Part shown: one piece after another, positions 1 through 11,322 of the stretch
Position numbering within the stretch: position 1 is the stretch's first letter
How the letters are laid out: each line of letters begins with the position of its first letter
Source: Chloroflexota bacterium
GTDB lineage: Bacteria > Chloroflexota > Anaerolineae > B4-G1
Length of the DNA stretch: 64,000 nt
Assembly (NCBI GenBank): GCA_024232355.1
Contig: JAAEPW010001061.1
Location: forward strand, 1-64,000
Direction of reading: 5' to 3'
Position numbers and translations under genes: made by a program
The notes under the pieces: generated by a model
Databases searched by the model: none
What the model saw: the letters and a program-made list of their open reading frames with translations, nothing else
What the model was told of the DNA's origin: nothing

Positions 1-3000
1 ACATCCGCCCGGTAGCCCATTCGCGCCAGCAGGCGCAATGCCAGTTTCTGGTTGATCGCATTGTCCTCGGCTAGCAGGATACGCAACGGCAGCCGTTTCC
101 CCATCTCCGGGTCGAATTGCGGCTTGTCTGCATCTGTGCGTCGCTCTCGTGGTTGTTCCTCTTTTGCAAAGACGCTCACTAGCGCATCGTGCAGTTGCGA
201 GGCTTTGATCGGCTTGAGCAGAAATGCCGCAAAGGCCGCTTTCGCCAAGTCAGTCGTTTCCGCTTTTATCTCCTGGTACCGCACAGAGCTTAACAGTATC
301 AATGGCAATGCTTGGATGTCGGGTATCTTTAGTATTTCCGCCGTCAGCATCACCCCATCCATCTCTGGCATTTGGTAATCCAGCAACGCTAGGTCAAACG
401 CATCGCCCTCGCGAACCGTCGCCCGAATCCATTCCAACGCCTCGGCGGGGAAAGCGGTCTCTACCGGCTCTATTCCCCACGCTTGCATCTGAAGCATCAG
501 AACCCGTCGGTTGGTCGCGTTGTCATCCACAATCAGCACCCGCTTGCCGCGCAAATCGGGCTGGATCTCTTGCAGGTAGGCGCGCACCGGTGCGGGCGCG
601 ACCTCGGCCCGAATCGTAAAATGAAAAATACTACCCGGCCCGCCCTTGCTCTCCCTGACACCGGAGGGGATCGGGAGAGGACTCTCGACCCACATCGTGC
701 CGCCCATCAATTCGCTCAAACGTTTGCTGATCACCAGCCCCAGGCCCGTGCCGCCGTACTTGCGCGTCGTCGAAGAATCCACCTGGCTGAATGACTGGAA
801 CAGCCGATCCATCCGGTCAGGCGGAATGCCGATGCCGGTGTCTATGACCGAAAAATGAAGCTGATCATCGTCGACACTCACCGATACCACCACCTCACCT
901 TCTTCTGTAAACTTGACAGCGTTGTTGAGCAGGTTGATCAGAATCTGGCGCAGGCGGGTCACGTCGCCGACGATGGCGGCGGGAACCTGGGTGTCCATCA
1001 AATGGGCCAGTTCCAATCCCTTGTCCACCGCTTTGGTCGCTAACAAATCCAGCGCACTTTCGACACACTCGCGCAAATCGAGAGGTTGGTTTTCCAGGTC
1101 CATCCTGCCTGCTTCGATCTTGCTAAAGTCGAGAATGTCGTTGATGATGGTCAACAGCGCGTCACCGCTGTTGCGGACGGTCTCGGTGAACTCGTACTGT
1201 TCCGGGGTGAGATCAGTGTCGAGTAGCAGGCTGGTCATTCCAATGACGCCATTCATTGGAGTGCGAATCTCGTGGCTCATCGTCGCCAGAAACGCGCTCT
1301 TGGCTCTGGTGGCGGCTTCGGCCGCGTGTTGCGCTTCCAGGGCGACCTCTTTCTCGCGTGCCAGATTCTCGTTGGCTGCGCGCAATTGCTGGGTGCGGTC
1401 CTCAACCCTTTGCTCCAACGTGTGACTGTATTCTTCCAACATCTGCTGCGCCCGTTTGCGCTCAGTGATATCTCGAATAATGCCCTGGTACGCCTGAATA
1501 CTGCCGTCGCTGGCCCGCCGGACTGTTGCCGTGAGCAGGCAATCCATCTCTGCCCCATCCTTCTTTAAAAGCCGAATCTCAAAGTCTCTGACTGAGCCTG
1601 TTTGTTCTATCGTTTGCTGAAACCCAGATCGGTTGTCAGAGTTGACAAAAGTCTCTCCCATATTCAACTGTATCATCTCGTCCAGGGTGTAGCCAAAGAG
1701 ATCCAACGTGGCCTGATTGACGTCCACTATCTTGCCGGTCGGGGTGGTAATGAAAATGGCATCCCGAGAGTCTTGGAACAGGGTTCGGTATTTTTTCTCG
1801 CTTTGAGTCAGTTCGACGGCCAACGTTTCGGCTCTTTGGCGAGCATTTCGGTTCACAATTGCCAGCACGATGGACTGGAAGAGAATAAAGACAGACAAAC
1901 TGTATGATGTAACATAAATAGTATTGTGCAGTAATCCCTGGGATTTCAAGAGATCGTTGACAGTGCCACCCGTGAGCACGATACACCCAAACGTCATCAA
2001 CCACGCCAAGGGATTTCTATTTCTGATGGCACGGAATAGCACATAGAATATCCAACAGATGGAAAGCACTGTCACCAGCATGTAGAAATCGAGGGTCTTG
2101 AAATAGATCACCTCGGGCGTAACGAGCACCAACAGCGAACAGACAATGCCGACAATAATCATCCCCCAGAAGAACTTGCTCGTCGATCGTTCCGGAAACA
2201 TGCTGCGGATAAAGAGCATAAATATAGGAACGCCGGCATAATAACTCAGAATCTCTGCCATCTGTTCCAGTTTCCACACATATCGCCCAGAAAACCCTAG
2301 CTCTATAAAATGCTCTGTAGCAAGAGTGCGCAAAACAAAATTGAGGCAGAATAATCCAAACCACAGGGGGGCTTTTTCTCGACGGTGTAAGGCAAAGAGC
2401 ACCAGGTGGTAGATGCCCATCACCAGTAAAACGCCCATGCTCAAAAAAGCGGTCAACCGCTCCACACTAAGCTCGTCGCCAAGTTGCCCCTCGATGCCAA
2501 TCCTGGGGCTGCTCTCTGGTCCTGGCGTGGGAACGTCGAAATTGCTGATGTGCCACACAAGCACCCATTCTGATGCTGCGGGGATGACGGCGGTGCCTGG
2601 GCGGCGTCCGGGATGGTAAGAGGCCGCGTCTGTTCCTACGATACCACCCCGAATAGGCACGCCAAGCGGATTCCCGACGCCGTCGAACACTCGCAGGTCG
2701 TATGATGATAGGGCATGTACCAAGTAAATCCGCAGAGGTTCCAAAGCGTGAGGAGGTCGTGATGTTTCGGGCAGCAACACCCGCAATCGCAAAGTAGCAT
2801 GTCCGAATGGGTCAAGCTGTCTCCCGTCAGGCAACACATAACCATCCCACAATGCCGGCACATCGAACATGTCGTCGGGTTGAATGCTCGTTCCCAGACC
2901 TGGTTCTGTGCCCTCGTAGAGTTGTTCCCAATAGAACTCCCATTCACCGGCGAGATCAATTGAGCCATCTCGTTCAAAATCCCAGTCACGCAAGTCGAGA

Positions 3001-3203
3001 ACACCGGCGACAGCTTGGGGAGGTGTCTTTGGCCCCTGCCCCTCTCCCGCGCAACCCGCAAGGGCAAGTATCACACCAATAGTCAGAACAATCATCGTAC
3101 GGATTGGTGCAATCCACACACGACGCGCGCGCCGATCATTACGGTCAGACCGCAATACGAATTTGCGTATGGCTCGAGTTACCCAGATGATAGCTGCGTT
3201 CAT
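1..3203 (-). CDS. Hybrid sensor histidine kinase with 7TMR-DISM input, PAS, HisKA, HATPase and two receivers (3' partial)
   Basis: The reading frame is open from ATG 3203 to the window edge, about 1067 codons, and the end is cut inside the last receiver domain. An AGGAAAAG ribosome site precedes the start, 13 bases after the stop of the next kinase upstream. Order: basic N-terminus and hydrophobic signal ending ALAGC (residues 36-56), an extracellular jelly-roll like 7TMR-DISMED2 (GEWEFYW motif, ~60-235), seven membrane spans (~240-440), PAS (~455-575), coiled coil, HisKA with SHEIRTP (His644), HATPase (DTGIGI, GGTGLGL), REC1 (LLDYQMPEMDG) and the start of REC2 (LAEDNAINQKLA). Family knowledge: 7TMR-DISM receptors bind carbohydrate-like or other small ligands outside the cell. 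It is the last visible gene of the kinase array. Confidence 0.9.
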   Translation of the reverse strand, partial: MNAAIIWVTRAIRKFVLRSDRNDRRARRVWIAPIRTMIVLTIGVILALAGCAGEGQGPKTPPQAVAGVLDLRDWDFERDGSIDLAGEWEFYWEQLYEGTEPGLGTSIQPDDMFDVPALWDGYVLPDGRQLDPFGHATLRLRVLLPETSRPPHALEPLRIYLVHALSSYDLRVFDGVGNPLGVPIRGGIVGTDAASYHPGRRPGTAVIPAASEWVLVWHISNFDVPTPGPESSPRIGIEGQLGDELSVERLTAFLSMGVLLVMGIYHLVLFALHRREKAPLWFGLFCLNFVLRTLATEHFIELGFSGRYVWKLEQMAEILSYYAGVPIFMLFIRSMFPERSTSKFFWGMIIVGIVCSLLVLVTPEVIYFKTLDFYMLVTVLSICWIFYVLFRAIRNRNPLAWLMTFGCIVLTGGTVNDLLKSQGLLHNTIYVTSYSLSVFILFQSIVLAIVNRNARQRAETLAVELTQSEKKYRTLFQDSRDAIFITTPTGKIVDVNQATLDLFGYTLDEMIQLNMGETFVNSDNRSGFQQTIEQTGSVRDFEIRLLKKDGAEMDCLLTATVRRASDGSIQAYQGIIRDITERKRAQQMLEEYSHTLEQRVEDRTQQLRAANENLAREKEVALEAQHAAEAATRAKSAFLATMSHEIRTPMNGVIGMTSLLLDTDLTPEQYEFTETVRNSGDALLTIINDILDFSKIEAGRMDLENQPLDLRECVESALDLLATKAVDKGLELAHLMDTQVPAAIVGDVTRLRQILINLLNNAVKFTEEGEVVVSVSVDDDQLHFSVIDTGIGIPPDRMDRLFQSFSQVDSSTTRKYGGTGLGLVISKRLSELMGGTMWVESPLPIPSGVRESKGGPGSIFHFTIRAEVAPAPVRAYLQEIQPDLRGKRVLIVDDNATNRRVLMLQMQAWGIEPVETAFPAEALEWIRATVREGDAFDLALLDYQMPEMDGVMLTAEILKIPDIQALPLILLSSVRYQEIKAETTDLAKAAFAAFLLKPIKASQLHDALVSVFAKEEQPRERRTDADKPQFDPEMGKRLPLRILLAEDNAINQKLALRLLARMGYRAD

Positions 3204-3216
3204 CTACTCTTTTCCT

Positions 3217-5655
3217 CTATTCGAGAGATTGACACTTGTTCAAGGCATTGACCAATTCGTCCACTCGAATCGGCTTGCTGACGTAATCGTTCATCCCTGC
3301 CTCCAGGCAGACCTCTCGATCCTCTTTCATCGCGTTGGCCGTCATTGCGATGATGCGCGGGCGTTCCTGGCTAGGCCATTCTTGAACGATGAAACGCGTC
3401 GCTTCCAGGCCGTCCATCTCTGGCATCTGTATATCCATCAGTATCACGTCGTACGGCTGGCGGTATAACGCTTCGAGAACTTCTATGCCGTTACCCGCCA
3501 AGTCTGCCCGGTAGCCCATGCGCTCCAACAACCGCAGCGCTAGTTTCTGATTGACCGCGTTATCCTCTGCCAGCAGAATGCGCAACGGGTGCCGCTCCGC
3601 CATCTGTGCATCGAACTGCGATTTGACGGCCCTTTCCTCTTCCGCAGGCTCGAGTTCTTCTGTAAAGAGGCTCACCAGCACGTTGTATAATTGTGATGGA
3701 TTGACAGGTTTGGTCAGATAAGCGGCAAAGTTGATCCCTTCTGCGCCCGCCTCTTGCCGTCCCAACGAACTTAGCATTACCAATGGCAATGCCTGGAGTT
3801 TCTCATTCTCTGCGTCTTTTTTGCCGTGAATGGCATGTTCGTGGCGTCGTATCTCGTCGGCTAACATTATGCCATCCATTTCTGGCATTTGGAGATCCAA
3901 CAACGCCAGGTCAAAGACGTAGGTTTCCTGGCGAATCCACTCTAATGCCTCGGCAGGGAGAGCGGTCTCTACCGACTCCATGCCCCACGTTTTCGACTGG
4001 AGGGTCAAAATCCGCCGGTTGGTCGCGTTATCATCCACGATCAATACCCGTTTGCCCCTCAAATTCGGTTGATGCTTTTGGAGGTAGGGACGTGCCGGTA
4101 CATGGGCGACTTGGGCCTGAATCGTAAAGTGAAAGGTACTGCCCACATCCAATTCACTTTCCACCCACATGGTGCCGCCCATCAACTCGCTCAAGCGTTT
4201 ACTGATGACCAGGCCCAGACCCGTACCACCATATTTGCGGGTGGTCGAGGCATCTACCTGGCTAAAGGCTAGAAACAGCCGATCCATCAGGTGTGGGGCA
4301 ATGCCGATGCCGGTATCCCGAACGGAGAAATGCAACTCGTATTCCGTATCGTCCGTTATCTGTCGGCTTGTCACTTGAACAACCACTTCGCCGTGCTCGG
4401 TGAACTTGACAGCGTTGTTGAGCAAGTTGATCAGCACCTGTCGCAGGCGAGTTACGTCGCCAATGATCGCAGGAGGCACCTGATTATCCACCTGATAGGC
4501 CATTTCTAGCCCTTTTCCTGTGGCCTGGGACGTTAACAGGTTGAGAGCACTCTCCACACACTCGCGCAGATCAAGGGGCTGGTTTTCCAATTCCATCCGT
4601 CCAGCCTCGATCTTGGAAAAGTCGAGGATGTCGTTGATGATGGTCAGCAGAGACTCGCCGCTGTTGCGGATGGTTTCGGTAAACTCGTGTTGTTCTTCGC
4701 TTAGGGCGGTGTCGAGCAGCAGGCTGGTCATGCCGATGACGCCGTTCATCGGGGTGCGGATCTCGTGACTCATTGTCGCCAGGAACACGCTCTTGGCGCG
4801 GTTGGCTTCTTCTGCTTGCTGGCGAGCAATGGTTAGCGCCTCGTTTTGCTCGCGCAGTTCGGCGGTGCGGGCCTCGACCGTGCGTTCCAGCCCTGCTGCC
4901 AGGTCGCGCAGTTCCGTCTCGCGCTTTTGAATTGCGTCGGCCATCTGGTTAAAGGCATCGCCCAACTGGCCGATCTCATCTTGGGATTGTAGTGCCACAC
5001 GAGTAGACAGGTTGCCGCCCGCCATCTGCGAAGCGACGTCGGCCAGGTCACTGATGGGAACCGTTATCTCACGGGCGATCAGAGAAGCCACGCCAACCCC
5101 GATTACCAACGTAATGAATACGAGCAAAGCGCTCTGGCTTGCCAAGGTGGCGATTTTCTGTTGCAGAGGTGCAGTGGACAAACCAATCGCTACCGCGCCG
5201 ATGGGTTGGTTGCTCAACGTAATGGCACGGCCCGCGACAAGTTGATCGGTTTGCCAATCCAGATGAATTCCCTCCTGGGTAGAATGAATCAGAGCCTCGC
5301 CCAGCGGATCGACAACTTGAGAAAAGATTGGGTCGGGTGAGGAAGCGTCAACCAGGACGGCTCCATGCCTATCGTACACGATGAACAAGACCACGTCCTC
5401 ACTGTGGCTGACTACCCTGGCGATGTCGAGCAACTCGTCAAGTTCCAGGCGGTAGAGTTGGTCGCGCATGGTCAGTGGCAGCGTTTCCAGCAACAGGTTT
5501 GCCTGCCCTTCCAAGTCTTGCCGAAAGCTAATCTGCTCGCGCTGAATGGTCAAAAAAGTCAGCGTGAGCACGACAGCCATCACCAGCAAGCTGGCCAAGA
5601 CAGCCAATCTGCTACCTAGGGTCAAGTTTCGCCAAAAGCGTCGAATTATATTCAT
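3217..5655 (-). CDS. Membrane hybrid histidine kinase: periplasmic sensor, HAMP, HisKA, HATPase, REC, REC
   Basis: An 812-residue protein. ATG 5655 is chosen over ATG 5661 because the AGGA site is seven bases from the first and almost touches the second. TM1 (~15-38), a periplasmic sensor of about 130 residues, TM2 (~176-195), HAMP (~196-245), coiled coil, HisKA with [10 protein letters not shown] (His297), HATPase, then two receivers with acceptor motifs [11 protein letters not shown] and [11 protein letters not shown]. It autophosphorylates and should pass phosphate through its receivers to an Hpt protein. It follows the binding-protein gene at 5743-6723, which could deliver its ligand to the periplasmic sensor (inference). 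The catalytic part closely matches the other kinases here. Confidence 0.92.
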   Translation of the reverse strand: MNIIRRFWRNLTLGSRLAVLASLLVMAVVLTLTFLTIQREQISFRQDLEGQANLLLETLPLTMRDQLYRLELDELLDIARVVSHSEDVVLFIVYDRHGAVLVDASSPDPIFSQVVDPLGEALIHSTQEGIHLDWQTDQLVAGRAITLSNQPIGAVAIGLSTAPLQQKIATLASQSALLVFITLVIGVGVASLIAREITVPISDLADVASQMAGGNLSTRVALQSQDEIGQLGDAFNQMADAIQKRETELRDLAAGLERTVEARTAELREQNEALTIARQQAEEANRAKSVFLATMSHEIRTPMNGVIGMTSLLLDTALSEEQHEFTETIRNSGESLLTIINDILDFSKIEAGRMELENQPLDLRECVESALNLLTSQATGKGLEMAYQVDNQVPPAIIGDVTRLRQVLINLLNNAVKFTEHGEVVVQVTSRQITDDTEYELHFSVRDTGIGIAPHLMDRLFLAFSQVDASTTRKYGGTGLGLVISKRLSELMGGTMWVESELDVGSTFHFTIQAQVAHVPARPYLQKHQPNLRGKRVLIVDDNATNRRILTLQSKTWGMESVETALPAEALEWIRQETYVFDLALLDLQMPEMDGIMLADEIRRHEHAIHGKKDAENEKLQALPLVMLSSLGRQEAGAEGINFAAYLTKPVNPSQLYNVLVSLFTEELEPAEEERAVKSQFDAQMAERHPLRILLAEDNAVNQKLALRLLERMGYRADLAGNGIEVLEALYRQPYDVILMDIQMPEMDGLEATRFIVQEWPSQERPRIIAMTANAMKEDREVCLEAGMNDYVSKPIRVDELVNALNKCQSLE

Positions 5656-5742
5656 TGTCATTTCCTATTTTGCCACTCTGCGCCATTTGTCATTCGTGGT
5701 AGTTTGTGCTAGAAGAAAAAAGCACCCAGTAATAAAATCGCG

Positions 5743-6723
5743 TTACGGCATTGGAATGTCTTGAACGATTTTCATCATTTCTCGCATCCGATTTTGGGCT
5801 GCTTCAATGCCTTCGGGAAACTCGTCAAAGCGAGACGTTTGAAAAGGCTCCAGGGCTGCACTGCCAGCTTTACTTTCGTGAGCGGTGATCAGTATCTGTT
5901 TGATGGCGTTCTGCAACTCGAGGTCCATACCCGGCCTGGCGACGACCACTTGCCTGGGCACCGACTCTGTTTCCGTCAAAAGAACCAGTTTCTCTCTCGC
6001 GTCAGGTGGGAATGCCACGTTATAGTGATAATCGTCGGTGGCCCCGGCAGCGACCAACCCGCTTAGCACCCACTGAAGCGTGTTTTCATCGTCATAGCTA
6101 AAGACAAAACCTACCTCGTCATCAGCTACAGAATCGCCGTAGGCTTGCTTGCCCACCATATTCAAGTCGCGCTCGATCAGGTAGACGGCGGGCAGCAAAA
6201 ATCCTGACGTCGAAAACGCATTGTCCAGCGCGATCATGTGGCCCGGCAGATCGTCTATCGAGGTGATACCGCTCTCAGCGCTGGCAAAGATGATGGTATA
6301 ATATTCCTCTACGCCATACCGCCAGCGCCGCAGGAAAGGCTGCGCGCCAGACGCATCGCTGATCAGGGTAGCTGGGTAGACGCTGTCGAAATAGAGATCA
6401 ACCTCCCCGCTCTCCAAAAACTGGATCATCTCATCTGCACTGGCAGCGATCTTGACCTGACCCAAGGTGATGCCAAAATCACTCAGATTGGCAGCCACGT
6501 AATCGACCAGCGGCTGTGTGCCTTCGATGACTTCACCTGGATCATCCGAAATGTCGCCGAACACAATGATCTTGCCCTCTGTGGCAGGCGCGCTGGGTTC
6601 GGTGATCTGTGGCGGCGGATCGGTAGCCGCTGGTGGCGTCTCTGCTGGTGAACTTGTGCATGCTGCAAGCAGGACCAAAATCATACCAAGAAGCAATTTT
6701 TTCATGACATTTCGATCTGACAT
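5743..6723 (-). CDS. PhnD-type phosphate/phosphonate-like substrate-binding lipoprotein
   Basis: A 326-residue secreted binding protein. ATG 6723 has a strong GGAGG site seven bases upstream. The N-terminus MKKLLLGMILVLLAAC is a lipoprotein signal with Cys22 as the lipid site, followed by a Ser/Pro/Thr-rich linker. The body (GKIIVFGDISDDPGE, then ESGEVDLYFDSVYPA and DLPGHMIALDN) matches the PhnD/PBP2 family that binds phosphate, phosphite or phosphonate. No ABC permease or ATPase gene is nearby. It sits between two hybrid kinases, so a role in sensing rather than uptake is likely (inference). The true ligand cannot be told from sequence. Confidence 0.85.
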   Translation of the reverse strand: MSDRNVMKKLLLGMILVLLAACTSSPAETPPAATDPPPQITEPSAPATEGKIIVFGDISDDPGEVIEGTQPLVDYVAANLSDFGITLGQVKIAASADEMIQFLESGEVDLYFDSVYPATLISDASGAQPFLRRWRYGVEEYYTIIFASAESGITSIDDLPGHMIALDNAFSTSGFLLPAVYLIERDLNMVGKQAYGDSVADDEVGFVFSYDDENTLQWVLSGLVAAGATDDYHYNVAFPPDAREKLVLLTETESVPRQVVVARPGMDLELQNAIKQILITAHESKAGSAALEPFQTSRFDEFPEGIEAAQNRMREMMKIVQDIPMP

Positions 6724-6770
6724 CAAGGGACCTCCTTTGTCCGTTTTCACTACCCGATACAACAAACTTG

Positions 6771-9700
6771 CTACACTTGTCTCGAAGGCTTGGACTTGCG
6801 CAAAGCCTCCACAAGCTCCTTTACTCGAATTGGCTTGCTGACGTAATCGTCCATCCCCGCTGCCAGGCAGATTTCACGGTCTTCCTTCATCGCGTTAGCC
6901 GTCATCGCGATAATGTGTGGCCGCTGCTGACTGTCCCATTCGCGGCAAATGGTGCGGGTCGCTTCCAAGCCATCCATCTCGGGCATCTGTACGTCCATCA
7001 ACACCACGTCATACGTCTGCCGGCGCAACGCTTGTAGTGTCTCGACGCCGTTTCCGGCCACATCGGCCCGGTAGCCCATCCGCTCCAACAAACGCAGCGC
7101 CAATTTCTGGTTGACCGCGTTATCCTCGGCCAGTAGGATGCGCAACGGTAATCGCTCCCCCATTTTCGCATCGAACTGGGATGTTTCCTCTTTGCTTTCT
7201 TCTTTGACCTCCACGGGCTGTGTTTCTGCAAAAATGTCCACGACCACGTCATACAGTTGCGATGCCTTGATGGGTTTGGTCAGGTAGGCGGCGAACAAGC
7301 GTTCGTCATCCTCCCTGGCGAGTTCCCGCTGACTCAAGGAACTCAACATTACCAGGGGCAATGGATTCCGTTTCTCACGCATATCATTCTCGCAACGCCG
7401 TATTTCGGTCGCCAACGTCACGCCATCCATTTCCGGCATCTGCATATCCAACATTGCCACGTCGAACAGGTCGCCCTCGCGGATCCAATCCAATGCCTCG
7501 ATAGGAGAATTGGCGTCTCGCGACAACATTCCCCACGTTCGCGTTTGTAGAGTCAGAATGCGGCGATTGGTCGCATTGTCATCCACGATCAACACTCGTT
7601 TGCCGTTCAAATTCGGTTGTGCACTCTCCAAGTAGGGCAATATGGGTCCGGGCGCGACTTTGGCCTGGATCGTGAAATAAAAGGTGCTGCCCTGGCCCTC
7701 CTCGCTCTCGACCCACATGGTGCCGCCCATCAGCTCGCTCAATCGTTTGCTGATGACCAACCCCAATCCCGTCCCGCCGTAACGCCGCGTTGTCGAGGCA
7801 TCCACCTGGCTAAAGGACTGAAAGAGTCGTTCCATGCGGTCTAGCGGAATACCAATGCCGGTGTCCCGCACGGAAAATTGCAGTTCGTGATCCGTGTCCA
7901 CTTGCTTACTTGTCACTTGCACAACGATCTCACCCTGCTCGGTGAACTTTATGCCGTTACTGAGCAGGTTGACCAATATTTGGCGCAAGCGGGTCACATC
8001 GCCAAAGATCGCGGCAGGTGTTTCGTCGTCCATCAGGTAGGCCAGGTCCAACCCTTTTTCAAAGGTCTTGGTCGTTACCAGGTCGAGCGCGCTCTCCACG
8101 CACTCGCGCAGATTAAAGGGTTGATTTTCCAAGTCCATCTTGCCCGCTTCGATCTTGGAAAAGTCGAGGATGTCGTTGATGATGGTCAGCAGAGCGTCTC
8201 CACTGATACGGACGGTTTCGACAAATTCTTGCTGATCTAAGGTCAGGTTTGTATCCAGCAGCAAGCTGGTCATACCGATGACGGCATTCATCGGGGTGCG
8301 AATTTCGTGGCTCATTGTAGCCAGAAACGCGCTCTTGGCCCTGGTTGCAGCTTCGGCGGCTTTTCGGGCTTGTTGAGCGGCGGTGTACAGACGGGCATTG
8401 TCCAGTGCGACAGAAGCGAGTTCGGCAAAGCGGCTGAGCAATTCAACCTCTTCACTGCCAAATGTGCGGCCAGATTCACAATCGTAGGCCATGCCGATCA
8501 CGCCCACGATCTGCGAGCTGGATTCAAGAGGCGCTCCCATCACGGCACCAATAGCGTCCCGTTCGAAATCCAGCGAACGGCCCGGCCACGCATCATAATC
8601 GTCAATCATCAACGGTTGGCCGGTTTGCCAGATCTTTCCGGACAGGCCCTCACCCGACTTTAGACGAAAATCGATTGTTTGGGCAAAAATCCCAACACCT
8701 ACCTTGCACTCGAGCACCCTGCTCACTGCATCATCAACAGATTCCAACGGTTCGACTAGATAGATAAACCCGTGCGGCGCGCCGATCAGTTGTCCGGCCC
8801 GGCTGACGAGGTCTTGGAGCAGATCGCCCAAATCAAGGCGGCTGACCAGGCCCAGGGTGGTTTCGTGCAATGCCGCCAGATATTCGCTCCGGCGAACCAG
8901 GTCTGTGATATCAAAATAGGTCACCATCCGCCCGTCGCCGGGAAGCGCCTTTCCCTCGTACTTTAGAATCCGTCCATCACCACGCCGGAATTCCGTGGGC
9001 GGAATTTCGCCCTTTTGTATTGCCGCCACCTGATCCTCAACGTACGCATCCCACTCTTCCTTTGAAGCGTTGCCCTCTATATAGATGCCGGTGTCACGGT
9101 TATAGTGGATCAAGTCGACCAGCATTGATTGGCGGGTGATGAGTTCGTCGGGCAAGTTCCACATTTCGGTGAACGCGCGGTTCGCGGCACGGGTGCGCAA
9201 CTCGGGGTCCAGCAACAATATCCCATACTCGATGGCATCGAGCACGGCGCGGAACTCGCTCAGCAAGACGTCTTTTTCCCGAATCGCCCTTTGCCGCCCC
9301 AGTTCTGCCCGCCGGCGCTCGGTAACATCGCGCAAGACGGTAACTGTCCCGTTTGCCAGGGTGTCCTCCAAAATGGCGGCTGAGGATGCCCGCAGAATGC
9401 GCCCGTCGGGCAGGGGGATGTCTGTCGTAAACGTAAGCTCTTGTTGAGCCATAGCTCTGGTAATAACGCGTTCCAATCCTTCTTCCGAGATTACTTGGCC
9501 CAGGGGATGACCAACCAATGCCATCGCCGGTTGAAGGAACATGTTCTCAAAAGCGGGGTTTACTAGCACAATGGAGCTTTTGGCATCGGTGACGAGCAGT
9601 CCATCAACGATATTGCTCAGAACAGCGCCCAGCTTTTCTTTCTCTAGTACCAGGTCCTCGTTGACGACGCTCAACTGCTGAGTGCGTTCCTCAACTCTTT

Positions 9701-11270
9701 TCTTCAGCGTATGGCTGTACTCTTCAATACCCTGGTAGAGATGTAGATTTTCGATAGCGACGGCCACAGATCGTCCCAGTGTCAGTAATACTTGCTGATC
9801 TTGTTCCGTAAAGGGTAGAGCAGAAGTTGCGTTGTCGACCTGTAGCACCCCAATCGGTCGCCCCTTGGCCTGCACCGGCACAGATAGAACAGCCTTTGTT
9901 TGCAGTGCTTGAAGCAAGGGAATAGCATCAGGGGGAGCGGTTTCGAGGGTTACCAAAGCCGGCTCCCCGGTAAGGACAACTTGCACCGTCGCCCAATGCT
10001 CCCTGGACAGTGGGATCTCTAGTTGTTTGATCAAGGCTTCCAGTTCTGGTGTCCCGCCACTGGAGGGACCGCCGACCAGTACTTGTCGTTCCTCGTCCAC
10101 CATCAAGATCATGGCCCGGTCAAAGCGCAGTTCTTCTGTCACTACTTCTAGGACCTGGTTCAATAGTTCGTTCAAACCTCGCGTGGTGGCAGTGACTAGA
10201 CCAACCTCGTGCAGCACGGTGAGAGAGCTTATGGTGCGTTCCAGGCCAGCGTTGGCCAGTTCAAGTTCTCGGTAGGTGGTTTGCAATCGCCCCAGTTGTT
10301 TTTCTGATTGCTGCTGCTGTTCCCAAAGCATCTCTGCTTGATGGGCTTCTAATGCTCTGGCCTGGCGCAGTTGATTGTTGTACCAAGTGACGAGAAACGG
10401 AATGGGGACCAACGGTCCCAGAATCAATGCCCAAGGACCAGGAGCCAAAAGAAAGACGAGCAACAAGAGCAGGGATCCCAACAATCCCAGCCACGGCCCC
10501 AAATCGCGGGACGTATCCACGGCATCCCAGGTGAACTCCCACTCACAGCACTCGTCCCCGTCGAGTTGGCAACGCATCTCACGCACCGTCGCCAGCGGCA
10601 ATCTGGCCGACATTCTGGGAATAAAGGCAAACATACCCTGGTAGACCCGGCACCCCATACGAATATATGCCTCGAGATATCGTTCTGGGGTGCGCTCTCG
10701 TTCTTGCACGGGCCACCATTGGATGACGGCTTGATTCTTGGCCGTCTTGCTCACTCGCATCTCTGTATTTGCAAACTTGGCCAGCATACGCGGAATGGCC
10801 TCATAAGTTTGGGGAACAGAAAGCGGACGCGTAATCCACGCCACCACCGGAGGAATCGTGCGCGTGCCCCGGTTAAAATCAAAATTCTCGTCACCACAGA
10901 TCGCTTTGCTATACTCGCCGACAATCAGGCTAAACTCGTAAGAGTAAAAATGATTGTCACTGAGCAGGTAATCGGCGTCGACGTGGAAACGCTGATCGCC
11001 AACAGACTTGTTGAGCATCTCTACCAGGTGAATCAGTGCGGTCTGGGCAGACTCGTTAATTCGTTGCTGGCCCTCTTCTGGCGACAGATGGAGCGGCAAA
11101 GACGATGTAGTCTCGCGCTGCACAACCTCCATCATATATTCGACCGTGCTCTTTATAGACCGCCCACTGATGTCATTGATCTCTTGCCCTTGTTCATCCA
11201 GCCCGAAAGGTGAACCTTGGAAGGGCATTCGTTCAACTTTATATTTCTCAAACAGTGTCAAATTGGACAT
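6771..11270 (-). CDS. Giant hybrid histidine kinase: V4R-like domain, two TM, GAF, PAS, PAS, GAF, HisKA, HATPase, REC, REC
   Basis: A 1499-residue protein from ATG 11270 (AGAGG site); a TTG at 11291 is less likely. The N-terminal ~250 residues end in a cysteine-rich motif [15 protein letters not shown], the signature of V4R-like small-molecule-binding domains. Two hydrophobic segments (~260-300) follow, then GAF (~350-500), PAS (~540-655), PAS (~675-785, with [15 protein letters not shown]), GAF (~810-960), HisKA (His988 in [10 protein letters not shown]), HATPase and two receivers ([16 protein letters not shown] type). It has five possible input modules in one chain. The 3' half is nearly repeated in the neighbouring kinases, which points to gene duplication or conversion. 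Confidence 0.9.
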   Translation of the reverse strand: MSNLTLFEKYKVERMPFQGSPFGLDEQGQEINDISGRSIKSTVEYMMEVVQRETTSSLPLHLSPEEGQQRINESAQTALIHLVEMLNKSVGDQRFHVDADYLLSDNHFYSYEFSLIVGEYSKAICGDENFDFNRGTRTIPPVVAWITRPLSVPQTYEAIPRMLAKFANTEMRVSKTAKNQAVIQWWPVQERERTPERYLEAYIRMGCRVYQGMFAFIPRMSARLPLATVREMRCQLDGDECCEWEFTWDAVDTSRDLGPWLGLLGSLLLLLVFLLAPGPWALILGPLVPIPFLVTWYNNQLRQARALEAHQAEMLWEQQQQSEKQLGRLQTTYRELELANAGLERTISSLTVLHEVGLVTATTRGLNELLNQVLEVVTEELRFDRAMILMVDEERQVLVGGPSSGGTPELEALIKQLEIPLSREHWATVQVVLTGEPALVTLETAPPDAIPLLQALQTKAVLSVPVQAKGRPIGVLQVDNATSALPFTEQDQQVLLTLGRSVAVAIENLHLYQGIEEYSHTLKKRVEERTQQLSVVNEDLVLEKEKLGAVLSNIVDGLLVTDAKSSIVLVNPAFENMFLQPAMALVGHPLGQVISEEGLERVITRAMAQQELTFTTDIPLPDGRILRASSAAILEDTLANGTVTVLRDVTERRRAELGRQRAIREKDVLLSEFRAVLDAIEYGILLLDPELRTRAANRAFTEMWNLPDELITRQSMLVDLIHYNRDTGIYIEGNASKEEWDAYVEDQVAAIQKGEIPPTEFRRGDGRILKYEGKALPGDGRMVTYFDITDLVRRSEYLAALHETTLGLVSRLDLGDLLQDLVSRAGQLIGAPHGFIYLVEPLESVDDAVSRVLECKVGVGIFAQTIDFRLKSGEGLSGKIWQTGQPLMIDDYDAWPGRSLDFERDAIGAVMGAPLESSSQIVGVIGMAYDCESGRTFGSEEVELLSRFAELASVALDNARLYTAAQQARKAAEAATRAKSAFLATMSHEIRTPMNAVIGMTSLLLDTNLTLDQQEFVETVRISGDALLTIINDILDFSKIEAGKMDLENQPFNLRECVESALDLVTTKTFEKGLDLAYLMDDETPAAIFGDVTRLRQILVNLLSNGIKFTEQGEIVVQVTSKQVDTDHELQFSVRDTGIGIPLDRMERLFQSFSQVDASTTRRYGGTGLGLVISKRLSELMGGTMWVESEEGQGSTFYFTIQAKVAPGPILPYLESAQPNLNGKRVLIVDDNATNRRILTLQTRTWGMLSRDANSPIEALDWIREGDLFDVAMLDMQMPEMDGVTLATEIRRCENDMREKRNPLPLVMLSSLSQRELAREDDERLFAAYLTKPIKASQLYDVVVDIFAETQPVEVKEESKEETSQFDAKMGERLPLRILLAEDNAVNQKLALRLLERMGYRADVAGNGVETLQALRRQTYDVVLMDVQMPEMDGLEATRTICREWDSQQRPHIIAMTANAMKEDREICLAAGMDDYVSKPIRVKELVEALRKSKPSRQV

Positions 11271-11322
11271 TTTTCTTGCCTCTGGGTTCAAGTGAATAAC
11301 GGTCTAGTGCCACTGTGTGCTT

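Noticed and set aside
10371..11213. A 280-codon open frame on the plus strand
   Set aside because: It lies opposite the V4R-like part of the kinase gene, has no family features and is rich in Gln/Arg runs typical of antisense frames.
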